From the NCBI RefSeq assembly GCF_030055425.1, contig NZ_JASFYE010000001.1:284853-348852 (forward strand): a stretch of 64,000 bases of DNA. The letters are read 5' to 3'. Positions 16,529-25,461 of the stretch are shown piece by piece (the stretch's first letter is position 1; the number at the start of each line of letters is the position of its first letter). Both the position numbers and the translations under genes were made by a program. The stretch is from Methanothermobacter sp. (GTDB lineage Archaea > Methanobacteriota > Methanobacteria > Methanobacteriales > Methanothermobacteraceae). A model generated the notes under the pieces. That model saw only the letters and a list, made by a program, of their open reading frames with translations, was not told the origin of the DNA and ran no database searches.

Positions 16529-17248
16529 ATGCTTAAAAAGATGTTTGAGATGGAAGTTGAAGAAGAACTCAAAAATAATACCTCCCTGAATGAGAGGGAG
16601 CTACCCGACCAGATCAGAAGACACCTTGCCCTCTGCAGCCTCCCTGAAGACGCAGAAAACCTCCTGATAAGGTGGGGGGACTCAAGAATAAGGAGGGGTG
16701 AGAGGTGGATGAACATGGACATGTTCCAGTTCAACACCCCCCACACCTTCAGGTGCGTGTACCTGGCCGGCCGTTTTTTCGGGGTCCCCCTGGAGGGCCT
16801 TGACCTCTACTCCAGATGTAAGGGAAGAATGATCATCAGGGCCCTTAAATTCCTGGAGGTTGCAGATGAGCACGGACCTGAAATGGGCCGTTCAGCCCTT
16901 GTAACCGTACTCTCAGAGGCCCTCCTTCTTCCATCCCTTGCCCTATCAGAGTGCATTGAATGGTACGCCCTGGATGATACCACAGTTGAGGCCACCATAA
17001 GGAATCATGGCGTTGAGGCCAGTGGTGTCTTCAGCTTCGATGACCATGGAAGGTTTGTGAGGTTCCAGACAGAGGACCGGCACTGTGCAGAGTTCAACAT
17101 GGAGGCACACCCCTGGAGTGTTGATGTTCTCTCCTACAGGGAACACGATGGGTTCATCTACCCCAGGAGTGCACCGCAACATGGCACCTTCCTGATGGTG
17201 ACCTCAGGTACTTCCAGGGAAGCATTGATGAGGTACACCTCAACATAA
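16529..17248 (+). CDS. DUF6920/DUF6544 family protein
   Basis: This is a 239-residue protein of unknown function. Recognisable family features are RWMNMDMFQFNTP, a GRMIIRALKFLEVADEHGPEM segment, SEALLLPSLALSECIEWYALDDTTVEATI, and FSFDDHGRFVRFQTEDR. The start is ATG 16529, immediately after the marR stop; ATG 16541 is a possible alternative, and neither has a strong binding site, suggesting translational coupling. The adjacent MarR and nitroreductase genes suggest the same regulon. Family name is from memory and moderately certain. Confidence 0.65.
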   Translation: MLKKMFEMEVEEELKNNTSLNERELPDQIRRHLALCSLPEDAENLLIRWGDSRIRRGERWMNMDMFQFNTPHTFRCVYLAGRFFGVPLEGLDLYSRCKGRMIIRALKFLEVADEHGPEMGRSALVTVLSEALLLPSLALSECIEWYALDDTTVEATIRNHGVEASGVFSFDDHGRFVRFQTEDRHCAEFNMEAHPWSVDVLSYREHDGFIYPRSAPQHGTFLMVTSGTSREALMRYTST

Positions 17249-17322
17249 AAACGTTAGGAAAGGACTTGTAGAATGACTGACAGATTATTTATGGAATTTG
17301 GGAATGACAATATGGAGTAAAT

Positions 17323-18057
17323 ATGATGAAGAAACTCTACCCTTTCATTTTCAGGAGAAAATCCACGAGAAGGTATTCGTCGCCTGTATCAGACGATGCA
17401 CTCCATGAGATCAGGGATTACCTTGGTGGACTTGAATCACTTCTTCCCTCCATTCCGTTTGAATTCAGGATAATAGGGGAGAATGATGTCAGTACCAGGA
17501 TGCAGAAACCCGCCCCCCACTACATTGCGGCCTTCTCAGAGGGACACATGGGGCGGCTCAACGTGGGCTTCATGTTGCAGCAGATGGATCTGAAGCTCTC
17601 CTCCATGGGGATTGGAAGCTGCTGGCAGGGGATCCCCAGGGTTAAGGGACATGTGAAATCTGACCTTGAATTCATCATCCTGCTTGCCTTTGGGGTTGCA
17701 GCAGAACCGGTGCACAGGGAGCCATCAGAGTTCAAGAGGAAACCCCTCTGTGAAATAACAGACATTAGGGGAATGGATGATGTGCTTGAGGCTGTGCGCC
17801 TTGCACCATCCGCAGTTAACAACCAGCCCTGGTACCTGAGGGGTGGTGATGGGATTGTCCATGCATACTGCCGGGTCCAGAACCCTGTTAAAAGGCGCCT
17901 TCTTGGGAGGTGGAACCCCATCGATATGGGGATAGCACTGGCCCACCTCAAGATTTCACTTGAGCACCACGGCTACGGGGCTGAATTCAGAATCCTTGAT
18001 AAAACGCCTGAAATTAAAAATTACACCTATAAAGGAACATACATCTATGGAGATTAA
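17323..18057 (+). CDS. Nitroreductase family protein (TM-nitroreductase type)
   Basis: This is a 244-residue flavin-type oxidoreductase. FRRKSTRRYSSPVSDDAL is the usual FMN-contacting N-terminus, LSSMGIGSCWQG the middle motif, and VRLAPSAVNNQPWYL the conserved APSAxNxQPW element. The order places it in the nitroreductase group annotated as TM nitroreductase (Nitroreductase_4). It probably uses FMN and reduced F420 or NAD(P)H, substrate unknown. The start at ATG 17323 is followed directly by a second ATG. It lies 74 bp after the DUF6920 gene and 3 bp before a membrane protein gene. Confidence 0.82.
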   Translation: MMKKLYPFIFRRKSTRRYSSPVSDDALHEIRDYLGGLESLLPSIPFEFRIIGENDVSTRMQKPAPHYIAAFSEGHMGRLNVGFMLQQMDLKLSSMGIGSCWQGIPRVKGHVKSDLEFIILLAFGVAAEPVHREPSEFKRKPLCEITDIRGMDDVLEAVRLAPSAVNNQPWYLRGGDGIVHAYCRVQNPVKRRLLGRWNPIDMGIALAHLKISLEHHGYGAEFRILDKTPEIKNYTYKGTYIYGD

Positions 18058-18060
18058 AAA

Positions 18061-18501
18061 GTGGATAATAATATTCTAAAGGAATTCCTCAGGGACAAGG
18101 AACTAAAAAATCAGGAGTTTTTAGTTGGCATCATAGTGAACATCATACTCCTCTATATTGTGAACAGTGTCATGAACTGGAACCTATCATTTGTAGAGGA
18201 GTCCTTTAGGGAACTGATACCCCTCTTCAATGTTGTGATCGCCGCCAATCTCATTGCAAACGCCGCACTTATAATATACAGAAAACAGTGGCTCTGGACC
18301 TTCGCCCAGATCATTCTGAGTGCCCTTGGTTACCTTCTGGTCTCATCCCTTTACAGTGTCTTCCCATTCACCTTCAGGAACATCTATGTGTTCTACTCTG
18401 TTAAATCTGGACTCCTTGTTGCCATGGTCGTTATGGCTGTGGCTGTGTTTCTGCATGGGCTGAAGTTCGTGCTGAAATTCATCCTGAAGGTTGAGCCCTG
18501 A
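18061..18501 (+). CDS. Four-helix membrane protein of unknown function
   Basis: This is 146 residues, starting at GTG 18061. Four hydrophobic segments are visible: FLVGIIVNIILLYIVNSVMN, LFNVVIAANLIANAALIIY, TFAQIILSALGYLLVSSLY and GLLVAMVVMAVAVFLHGL. No motif identifies it. It follows the nitroreductase stop by three bases, so it is likely the last gene of the MarR-controlled group. Confidence 0.65.
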   Translation: MDNNILKEFLRDKELKNQEFLVGIIVNIILLYIVNSVMNWNLSFVEESFRELIPLFNVVIAANLIANAALIIYRKQWLWTFAQIILSALGYLLVSSLYSVFPFTFRNIYVFYSVKSGLLVAMVVMAVAVFLHGLKFVLKFILKVEP

Positions 18502-18517
18502 GTCCTTAGCAGGGGTT

Positions 18518-18808
18518 TCAGTCCAGAAATATCCTGGAGGCCGTGTTCATTGCAGAGCCCGCCCTGATCAGGGCTGCCACCGCAGCTGCCTCTTTGAGTT
18601 CATCCTCCCCTATTCCTATTTTCAGGGCCTCTGTGGCGTGTTTCTCTGTGCAGGCATCGCACCTTACTGCAACGGCACATGCGACCGCTATCAGCATCTT
18701 TTCACGCTCTGTGAGTTTACCCTCAGACATTACGGCGTTTCTGAATTTCATGAATTTTTCGGATATCTCCGGTGATTCTCCAAGGAATTTATCTGCTCCT
18801 GACCTCAT
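18518..18808 (-). CDS. AhpD-like carboxymuconolactone decarboxylase family protein
   Basis: This is a 96-residue all-helical protein. KLTEREKMLIAVACAVAVRCDACTEKHATEALKIG is, read in two parts, the CMD/AhpD motif with the redox CxxC (CDAC) and the following histidine. Such small proteins act as peroxiredoxin-type disulfide reductants or structural relatives (family knowledge). AAGGA precedes ATG 18808 and an AT-rich promoter (ATATTTAAG) lies upstream, so it is probably transcribed on its own. Its stop faces the end of the membrane protein gene. Confidence 0.82.
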   Translation of the reverse strand: MRSGADKFLGESPEISEKFMKFRNAVMSEGKLTEREKMLIAVACAVAVRCDACTEKHATEALKIGIGEDELKEAAAVAALIRAGSAMNTASRIFLD

Positions 18809-18842
18809 GGTCCTTAACTTGGTATCTTAACTTAAATATTTT

Positions 18843-19238
18843 TCAGGGTATGGGTATCCCGTGGGGGCACCTTGAGGGGTTCCTGAGGTACCTCCTGAGT
18901 GCATCCTCTGTCTCTGTGAAGAGTTCATGCTTCATCCGGGAGGCCTCCTCATAGGATGAGTCTATGTCCATCCCCAGGACCTCATGGAAGAAGCACTCCA
19001 GGAGCATATGTTTTCTGAGGACCTCCTCTGCAAGTTCCCTGCCAGTATCTGTGAGTTCAGCCCCGAGGTATGGGTGGTAGACCACAAGTCCCATTTCATG
19101 GAGTTTCCTGAGCATCTGGGTCACACTGGCCGGTTTAACCTTGAGGCGTGCCGATAGATCCGATGTTCTCACAGTACCCCTTTTCCGTATCCTGTATATT
19201 GTCTCAAGGTAATTTTCCATGCTCCTTGTAAGTTCCAT
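18843..19238 (-). CDS. DtxR/MntR family metal-dependent regulator
   Basis: This is a 131-residue regulator. The winged helix is ENYLETIYRIRKRGTVRTSD with LKVKPASVTQMLRKLHEMGL, and the metal-sensing dimer domain follows (LAEEVLRKHMLLECFFHEVLG, EEASRMKHELF). The C-terminal SH3-like domain is absent, as in MntR and many archaeal members. Conserved His, Glu and Cys residues in the dimer domain fit metal binding. ATG 19238 is preferred over an in-frame TTG at 19250, because a TATA element at 19271-19278 predicts transcription starting near 19248. A perfect 16-bp palindrome at 19251-19266 covers this promoter and is its likely operator. Confidence 0.85.
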   Translation of the reverse strand: MELTRSMENYLETIYRIRKRGTVRTSDLSARLKVKPASVTQMLRKLHEMGLVVYHPYLGAELTDTGRELAEEVLRKHMLLECFFHEVLGMDIDSSYEEASRMKHELFTETEDALRRYLRNPSRCPHGIPIP

Positions 19239-19250
19239 AAGAGACACCAA

Positions 19251-19266
19251 TTGAATATATATTCAA
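19251..19266. promoter_or_regulatory. 16-bp palindromic operator in divergent DtxR-like/TIGR04076 promoter
   Basis: TTGAATATATATTCAA is a perfect palindrome lying between the divergent DtxR-like gene and the TIGR04076 gene. An almost symmetric TATA element (TATTTAAG, 19271-19278) beside it could serve both directions. The site overlaps the expected start of the regulator transcript, fitting metal-dependent repression of the regulator and perhaps of the opposite gene. Confidence 0.65.
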
Positions 19267-19311
19267 AACCTATTTAAGTTTTACCATCCATAATCCATCA
19301 CAGGTGGTCGG

Positions 19312-19605
19312 ATGCTTGAGATACGAGTACATGAGATAAGGGGGAACTGCCCGGTATACAGGGAGGGTGACCGTATCATAATAAATGACCCTGAAATAGA
19401 CCTTGAAAGAACCGATGCCCTGTGCACACATGCCCTATCAACGATACTGCACTACACAACCATCCTGGAGAGGAAATGGTGCCCCGTGGAGCTGGGACTC
19501 ACAGTGGAGGGCGACGATGAGCACGCCTACATGCAGTGCGTTGACCCGGGTGAACCCTACACAGATGGGGGCACCGTCATATTCAGGGTGCAAAGGATTG
19601 AATGA
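19312..19605 (+). CDS. TIGR04076 family protein
   Basis: This is a 97-residue cysteine-containing protein. The opening VHEIRGNCPVYREGDRIII, the ALCTHAL segment and the ending CVDPGEPYTDGGTVIFRV are the TIGR04076 features as I remember them. Function unknown; the four conserved cysteines suggest metal binding. ATG 19312 has AGGTGG at 19303-19308. The stop overlaps the binding site of the next gene, so the two form an operon whose promoter carries the DtxR-type palindrome. Confidence 0.75.
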   Translation: MLEIRVHEIRGNCPVYREGDRIIINDPEIDLERTDALCTHALSTILHYTTILERKWCPVELGLTVEGDDEHAYMQCVDPGEPYTDGGTVIFRVQRIE

Positions 19606-19615
19606 GGTGTTCAGT

Positions 19616-19948
19616 ATGTTCTCAGACTGCCGCTTCGGACTTGTGAAGTACAGGGGGCGTGAATACACATCAGACATTGTAGTCCACGTCGATGGAACCG
19701 TAACCCCAAGGAAGAAGGAGATATCAAGGAGGAAGCATGGAACCTCACACCTCATGGCAGAGGAGGAACTAGAGGAACTTAAAACTGAAAACCCTGACTG
19801 TATAATCATAGGTTCAGGCATTTACGGTGCCCTTGAAACCGAATTCAAATCCGCTGTGGTGCTTCCAACATGTGAGGCTATAGAAAGGTACAATGATGAG
19901 AAGAGAAGGGGCAGAAGGGTTGCAGCCATAATCCACGTGACCTGCTAG
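19616..19948 (+). CDS. Mth938-like domain protein (DUF498)
   Basis: This is 110 residues matching the Mth938-like fold named after the M. thermautotrophicus protein of known structure. Features are FGLVKYRGREYTSDIVVHVD, CIIIGSGIYGALETEF and VVLPTCEAIERYN. Human and bacterial relatives (AAMDC, NDUFAF3) exist but the archaeal role is unknown. GAGGTG at 19604-19609 supports ATG 19616; a longer frame from 19403 overlaps the previous gene. The last four bases overlap the end of the convergent YgjP-like gene. Confidence 0.88.
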   Translation: MFSDCRFGLVKYRGREYTSDIVVHVDGTVTPRKKEISRRKHGTSHLMAEEELEELKTENPDCIIIGSGIYGALETEFKSAVVLPTCEAIERYNDEKRRGRRVAAIIHVTC

Positions 19949-20508
19949 TCGGCGAACCCCTCAAGGTGCAGCCGCACCCAGTAATACCGCAGCATCTCCC
20001 TTCGCTCCCTCCAGTCTGGAATGTAATATTCAAGGATACCCCAGAACCTCCTGCTGTGGTTCATCTCAAGCATATGTGCCAGTTCATGGAGGACCACGTA
20101 CTCCACGAGTTCATCAGGGAGGTATGAGAGGAGTGTGTTGAAGCTCAGGTTACCGAGGGAGCTGCAGCTACCCCACCTTGACCTCATCCTCCTGAACCTG
20201 ACCCTCCCATGCGTCACCCCAAGCTCCCCTGAATAATGGTCAAGGAATCCCAGGACAAGGGACCTGAACTCATCCTCACCCCTCCCCTGGAGTTCAAAGC
20301 CGGATGCAACCCTCACCATCTCCTCATGTTCATCCAGTTTTCTCTCAATCCAGTCCTTTCTGGATAGGATGAGATCCTCTGGCTTTCCCCTGAAATCCCT
20401 GGGGAGTATGAGTCTGATACTCTCGAATCTGAGTTCTATTCTCGGGTTCTTAACATCCCTATAAATTATCTCATAGCTAATTTCTGTACCCCTGATTCTT
20501 ACATTCAT
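19945..20508 (-). CDS. YgjP-like zinc metallopeptidase (M48-related, DUF45)
   Basis: This is a 187-residue protein with the zinc motif VVLHELAHMLEMNHSRRFW near residue 140 and the family signature RRMRSRWGSCSSLGNLSFN just before it. These identify the YgjP/WLM-type metallopeptidase family; the E. coli member is reported as a UTP pyrophosphatase, so the true substrate here is open. ATG 20508 is taken. It converges with the Mth938-like gene and overlaps it by 4 bp. Confidence 0.85.
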   Translation of the reverse strand: MNVRIRGTEISYEIIYRDVKNPRIELRFESIRLILPRDFRGKPEDLILSRKDWIERKLDEHEEMVRVASGFELQGRGEDEFRSLVLGFLDHYSGELGVTHGRVRFRRMRSRWGSCSSLGNLSFNTLLSYLPDELVEYVVLHELAHMLEMNHSRRFWGILEYYIPDWRERREMLRYYWVRLHLEGFAD

Positions 20509-20560
20509 AGAAATAGTGAAGAATCAGAATCCTTATAGATTACTAAAAAAGAAATGGGGT

Positions 20561-23500
20561 TTATGTGCCCCTGGGACCAAGGTAATATCCAAGTCCAATG
20601 AGGCACAGGAGGGAAATTACTCCAACCACCGCATATACAGGTATCTCACTTTTTTCTTCGCTGATTGATTGATGTTTCTTAACCTCGTAGGCCTTTGCAT
20701 TTGATGGTCCTTTCGCTTCACCGACCTCTGATGATTCTGATTCTGCTGAAACTGAGTCCCTGGCTCCACCATTGGCCGAAGTGGATCTTGCCCTTCCAGC
20801 TGAGCTTCCTGAGGTACCTGAACCTGATGTTGCATCACCTGAATTTCCTGGAGTGGATGGTACATCCGGTGTGGATCCATCAGATGAAGGGGCAAATGCT
20901 GAGCTTTTTGTTGCAGCGTAAAGCCTGTTCTTCACTGCCTCCATAAGGTCAGGGTCAACGTACTGGAGGGTCCACGTAACCATGTTTATATCAATGTGTC
21001 CGCCTGTAACACCATTTGCCTTGACAAGTCTTGCCCATGTATTTGCAACGAACCGAATGTCCCCTTCACTTGCTGACCAGAATCCCCTATAGGCTGCCTT
21101 GAGGAACGTCTCTGAAAGTGCTATCATTGAGTATGCGTTGCTGCCCTCTGAAAGCCACCTGCTAACACCGATCCTGTACCTGTCCTTGAGGTATATGTCA
21201 AGAGCATCGTTCCACATTCTGTCATTGATAACCTCTGGTGCAACAACCTGCCATCCCCACATGTTTGAGAAGAAGTCACTGGAAATTGACCTTGCACCGG
21301 CATAACCTTCCTTCATCATAGCCTCTATCCATTCCCTGTTGAAGAACTTGGTGTGAAGATCCCTCATTATGAACTGTGATGCTGTCTCTACTGTTGATGA
21401 TGCTGGGTCCCTCTGGTTCAGGATGAACATGCCTGGTACGCTACCACTGAGGTACTCCACGGCCAGCCTCATGCCACCGAGGAATTCAAAGTTGTGGTCA
21501 AGGTCAAGTATTCCATGGACATTGGTGGACCTTGAATGGTATGCTGCAGTGACCGCTGAGAGTCGCCTTGTGAATATCGCTGTTCCCACAGATTCCCAGC
21601 TATCCTCTGCATACGCAAAGCCCATGTCACTTATGTAACCCCTTGCAAGTTCCCCTCTGTCATCCCATGTATCAGTCATGTGCACGCCTTCACGGACAGT
21701 CTTTGAACCCCATTCCCCACCAGGGGGTCCGAAAACTCTCTGTATTGCGGCCTTTCCCGCTTCTGTCTCATTGATTCCCATTCCAAGGAGATACCTTACA
21801 TCAGATAACCAGTGCCTTGCTATACTGTTCATCTCAAGTGAATCGTTTCCTGGGGTGAACAGTCCTGCCTCCTTTATAGTCTTAACCGCCGAATCAAGGG
21901 CATTGATTATCTTTGACCTCATAGATGGGCTTTCACTGTTAAGTGACTGTACGATGGTGTTGTATGATGCTGCAAGTGCAACCCTGAATCCACGGTCCAG
22001 GAGAACTGCAACCTGAGGGAATGTCTCCCTGAACACGCCTGTTATTGTTACAACAACATCCACCCTAGGTCTGTTGAGCTGTGAAAGTGGCGTGGCTCTG
22101 ACTCCGATGACGTTTGAGCCTCCTGTTCCCCCATAAACGGGTTCAACGCCGAGTAGCCTCATTATAAATGAGACTGTGGCGCCCTGATCCCTCTGTGTCT
22201 CGGTAGCCCACAGTATCACACCAAGCTGCTCTGGAGTTGTATTGAAGCTTCTGAGGGCATCCTCTGCAAGTGCTCGACCCCTTATCCATGCCGTATTGTA
22301 GGGTATCTTCTGCTGGTCGAGGCCATAAAGGTTTCTTCCCGTTGGAAGTGATGCTGGATTCCTGACGGGATCATCCCCTGTCGCTGCTGCAATGTAACGG
22401 CCGTTAAGGGCATCGAGGAGCGATTTTCTCTCCATCATTGGGCTGATGATTATATTCCGCACATAGGTTTCTGTGAGGTTCAGTGCCTTGAGCTCCGTGG
22501 ATGTAAGGTTTCTACCTGTAGCCACCTGTAGGCTGGCGATTATCTCCTGCAGTGATGTCCCTGCTATTATCTGGAGGATTATCGAATCAAGTGACCCGGG
22601 TAAACCTGACAGGGCTTCCTTTGGTGTTAAATACACTGTTCCATTTACGGGTATCACTCGGTTTCTTGTGAGTATGGTGGTTGCAAGTGCCATGACCCTC
22701 TCAGTGGTCCAGTCGACACCAAATGAATGGAGTCCAAGTGGTGTCACCGTATTCTCAAGTCCCTTCAGGTATTCGTCCAGTGCGTCAGCTGATTCATCCA
22801 TATTCTCCTCATCAATCAAGGAAAGAAGGTTAAGGTTCTCTGCAATCCTCCTTATCTCGGTAAAGACAGCAGGTCTTCCCTCATTTGAGGTCAGCATGTA
22901 CTGACCAATGAGGTTCTTGAGCTGGCTCATCTCCTCTGTCAGTGTATATCCTGTGAATGGCTGTGTCAGGTGCCCTATGACCACTGAAAGTCCACGCCTT
23001 TTTGCATGTATGGCCTCGCCGACTCCATCCATGTTGTAAATGTATATGGCAGGTACATTGCCAATGCAGATGTCAGGATAATCTGAACCTGAAAGTGCTA
23101 TGTCCTTTCTGGGAAGCCACTCATATGTTCCATGCTGCCCAAGGTGAATTATTGCGCTTGCATTGATCCTTGTCTGCAGGTAGGCGTAGAATGCAAGGTA
23201 CTGATATGTTGGCGGTATAACCTGGCTGTGGTAGAGCATTGAAGCATCCTCATAGCCTCTCATTGGTTGTGGTCCAATGTAAACTTTACCGAAGCTTATT
23301 ATCGGTAGCACGAAGTACTTTTTTCCGCCTCTTTCAATCACCATTAAATCGCCGGGCGGCTTTCCCCAGCCACAGAGCCCTGGTATCTTCATTTCAAGGA
23401 ATTCTGACTTTGCTCTGCGAAACTCTGCCCATCTGTCCTCACAGTTAACTATCCCCTGAAGTGCACTGTAGGCCCTTTCAAGGAGTTCAAGTGCCCTTTC

Positions 23501-25282
23501 CCTCTGCGTTAGGTTCAGGTAGTTACCCATCTCCCTTATAGCTGATTCAATGCCCTTCTTCCATTCTGTAAGTGTATGTGTAATTAGCTTGTTGAGTTCA
23601 ATAGTTCTCTTGCTGAGTGGAATGGTATATATCCTGGATGCAAGTACCTCAATGTAGCCAAGGGGTCCCTCCTCCATTTCCTTCCTGGTTATATCCGGTA
23701 GTTCCATGAACCATTCCATGAATTCAGATACATCCCAGAGAACCATCCCTGCTGATGCATTCTCAAGTTCACCTGCAAGTTCAAGGTTTCTTCCCCGCCC
23801 CAGCATGGTGGCTATGAGTTCATCAACGTTTGCTGGTACCTCCAGCGTGTAACCGTTTTCCTTAAGTAGCCTGAGGATGCTGAGTATTGATTCAGGGCCG
23901 TTTAGAGAGTTGCCCCCTGCAAGGTTTTCCCTGCCAGGTGGATAGTTGTAGTAGACAAGTGCAACTATTTTTTCAGTGTTATTCATGTATCGAAGTTTCA
24001 GCCAGTTTGAAATCCTCTCACATATTCTTATGAGCCTCTCTGGTATGACATCAGCGACAACCATCTCAAGTCCGGTTACCGGATCCACTGATGTTTTCAT
24101 TGTTGCAATGAGTATCTGTTCAATGTGGCCCTGGGTCTCCTCGATTGCCATCTCAGATCCGAAACTGTAGTCCAAGCCCTGCTGTGAGATCTGCCAGTAA
24201 TCAGTGGTGAGGTAACCGCTTGACCAGACCTGTAGGGGTGAAAACACAGGTACCCCAAAACTTGAGAGGAAGCTAGTTCCATTTGCCTGGCCCATACTTC
24301 CACCGATGAGCCATGCCAGGTTGATTATGGCATCGACCCTTGAGGTGTTCGCTGTTCGATCAATGAAGTATTCATTGATTGCCCTTATAACGTTGAGGCC
24401 GTTTGCGGGGTTACCCTCTGCAACCACGGGTATCGTGTTTATGCCTCTGCTTTCAAGTTCAGTCACAAGTGCGTCCAGAATGTTGCTATCACCCCTTCCA
24501 AGGGTTACATGTCTGTAGGCGATTATTCCAACGGTGGGTCTCCCAGGCTTAACATATGATGAGTAGCTGGCAAAATTTTGGTACTCGGTTCCGTTTCTGT
24601 ATATGACATATGGCTTGGTTGACACTGGTGGTCTGTATGTGAAGCCCCCATCAGGGTACCTGAGGGCAAGGAAGTACATTAAAAGATCCCTTGAAAGGTA
24701 CCTGTACGCCTCAATGTAATTCGCCGCTGCAGGGTACTGGAGTTTCACCTCATCTATCAGGGATGAATTTGCAGTGTAACCCCTGAGCTGCTGGTACATC
24801 AGCTGCATCTGGACATCAGTAAGTGGTTCTTCACTCTGTGATACAAAACGGGTGCCGCCAATATTTGTTATCCTGATGAGCGGAACGTACCATGTGGGCA
24901 TTCCCATGACAACCACTGTCTTGTTGTTCATCCTCCCTTCAGCGTGTAACTCCAGGATACGATCTGAAACTGGACCGCCCTCAATGTTATCCAGGTATAT
25001 GATGTCAGCCCAATCAATGAGTTCAGGGATCTCTGTGAGATTGTTGCCTGCCTGGCTCACAGATCTCGCCTTAAACTTTATGTGGGGGTAATCGGCCGAG
25101 ATGTTATGCATCACCTTTACCATCTGACTGGTTGTCCTGTCTGTTCCTATTACAAGGAAATTTATCTGATCTCCTGTGGTGTTTGAGGAGTTGCTGCTTG
25201 CTGAAACACCTCCAATCAATGTTAAAATTACTGAAATCAGTAGAAATGCTGCTATTATTCCCTGTTTTCTAATTACATTCAC
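20561..25282 (-). CDS. Exported, membrane-anchored CobN/magnesium-chelatase-like giant protein 2
   Basis: This is about 1573 residues and a paralogue of the gene at 10519-15519: signal peptide (VIRKQGIIAAFLLISVILTL), CobN/ChlH domain, Ser/Gly-rich linker, and a C-terminal helix (YAVVGVISLLCLIGLGYYLG). CobN motifs include LCGWGKPPGD, IGPQPMRGYE, LYHSQVIPP, IIHLGQHGTYEWLPRKD and GVGEAIHAKRRG. It lacks the SdrD/Cna-B-like domain and the CCDCSCGN cluster of paralogue 1, which reads GHIDINM here. The start is unusual: the only classical codon, GTG 25282, lies inside the GGAGGTGA binding site, and at the position of the paralogue's ATG there is GTA (25276). A T6 run follows the stop. Role: surface metal or tetrapyrrole binding (inference). 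Confidence 0.88.
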   Translation of the reverse strand: MNVIRKQGIIAAFLLISVILTLIGGVSASSNSSNTTGDQINFLVIGTDRTTSQMVKVMHNISADYPHIKFKARSVSQAGNNLTEIPELIDWADIIYLDNIEGGPVSDRILELHAEGRMNNKTVVVMGMPTWYVPLIRITNIGGTRFVSQSEEPLTDVQMQLMYQQLRGYTANSSLIDEVKLQYPAAANYIEAYRYLSRDLLMYFLALRYPDGGFTYRPPVSTKPYVIYRNGTEYQNFASYSSYVKPGRPTVGIIAYRHVTLGRGDSNILDALVTELESRGINTIPVVAEGNPANGLNVIRAINEYFIDRTANTSRVDAIINLAWLIGGSMGQANGTSFLSSFGVPVFSPLQVWSSGYLTTDYWQISQQGLDYSFGSEMAIEETQGHIEQILIATMKTSVDPVTGLEMVVADVIPERLIRICERISNWLKLRYMNNTEKIVALVYYNYPPGRENLAGGNSLNGPESILSILRLLKENGYTLEVPANVDELIATMLGRGRNLELAGELENASAGMVLWDVSEFMEWFMELPDITRKEMEEGPLGYIEVLASRIYTIPLSKRTIELNKLITHTLTEWKKGIESAIREMGNYLNLTQRERALELLERAYSALQGIVNCEDRWAEFRRAKSEFLEMKIPGLCGWGKPPGDLMVIERGGKKYFVLPIISFGKVYIGPQPMRGYEDASMLYHSQVIPPTYQYLAFYAYLQTRINASAIIHLGQHGTYEWLPRKDIALSGSDYPDICIGNVPAIYIYNMDGVGEAIHAKRRGLSVVIGHLTQPFTGYTLTEEMSQLKNLIGQYMLTSNEGRPAVFTEIRRIAENLNLLSLIDEENMDESADALDEYLKGLENTVTPLGLHSFGVDWTTERVMALATTILTRNRVIPVNGTVYLTPKEALSGLPGSLDSIILQIIAGTSLQEIIASLQVATGRNLTSTELKALNLTETYVRNIIISPMMERKSLLDALNGRYIAAATGDDPVRNPASLPTGRNLYGLDQQKIPYNTAWIRGRALAEDALRSFNTTPEQLGVILWATETQRDQGATVSFIMRLLGVEPVYGGTGGSNVIGVRATPLSQLNRPRVDVVVTITGVFRETFPQVAVLLDRGFRVALAASYNTIVQSLNSESPSMRSKIINALDSAVKTIKEAGLFTPGNDSLEMNSIARHWLSDVRYLLGMGINETEAGKAAIQRVFGPPGGEWGSKTVREGVHMTDTWDDRGELARGYISDMGFAYAEDSWESVGTAIFTRRLSAVTAAYHSRSTNVHGILDLDHNFEFLGGMRLAVEYLSGSVPGMFILNQRDPASSTVETASQFIMRDLHTKFFNREWIEAMMKEGYAGARSISSDFFSNMWGWQVVAPEVINDRMWNDALDIYLKDRYRIGVSRWLSEGSNAYSMIALSETFLKAAYRGFWSASEGDIRFVANTWARLVKANGVTGGHIDINMVTWTLQYVDPDLMEAVKNRLYAATKSSAFAPSSDGSTPDVPSTPGNSGDATSGSGTSGSSAGRARSTSANGGARDSVSAESESSEVGEAKGPSNAKAYEVKKHQSISEEKSEIPVYAVVGVISLLCLIGLGYYLGPRGT

Positions 25283-25461
25283 CTCCTATCATTTTAATTA
25301 CAGGACAACTTTGGTAGAACAACCACTTAAATCTTATACACTTGAAATAAAGTAATAAAAATAATGGAATAAAATACAATTTAATAATACTATAATTCCT
25401 GATAGCATATAATGATGTTTTTATAGTCCTCCCACCTAATATCACTCCGGGAGTGTTAAAC

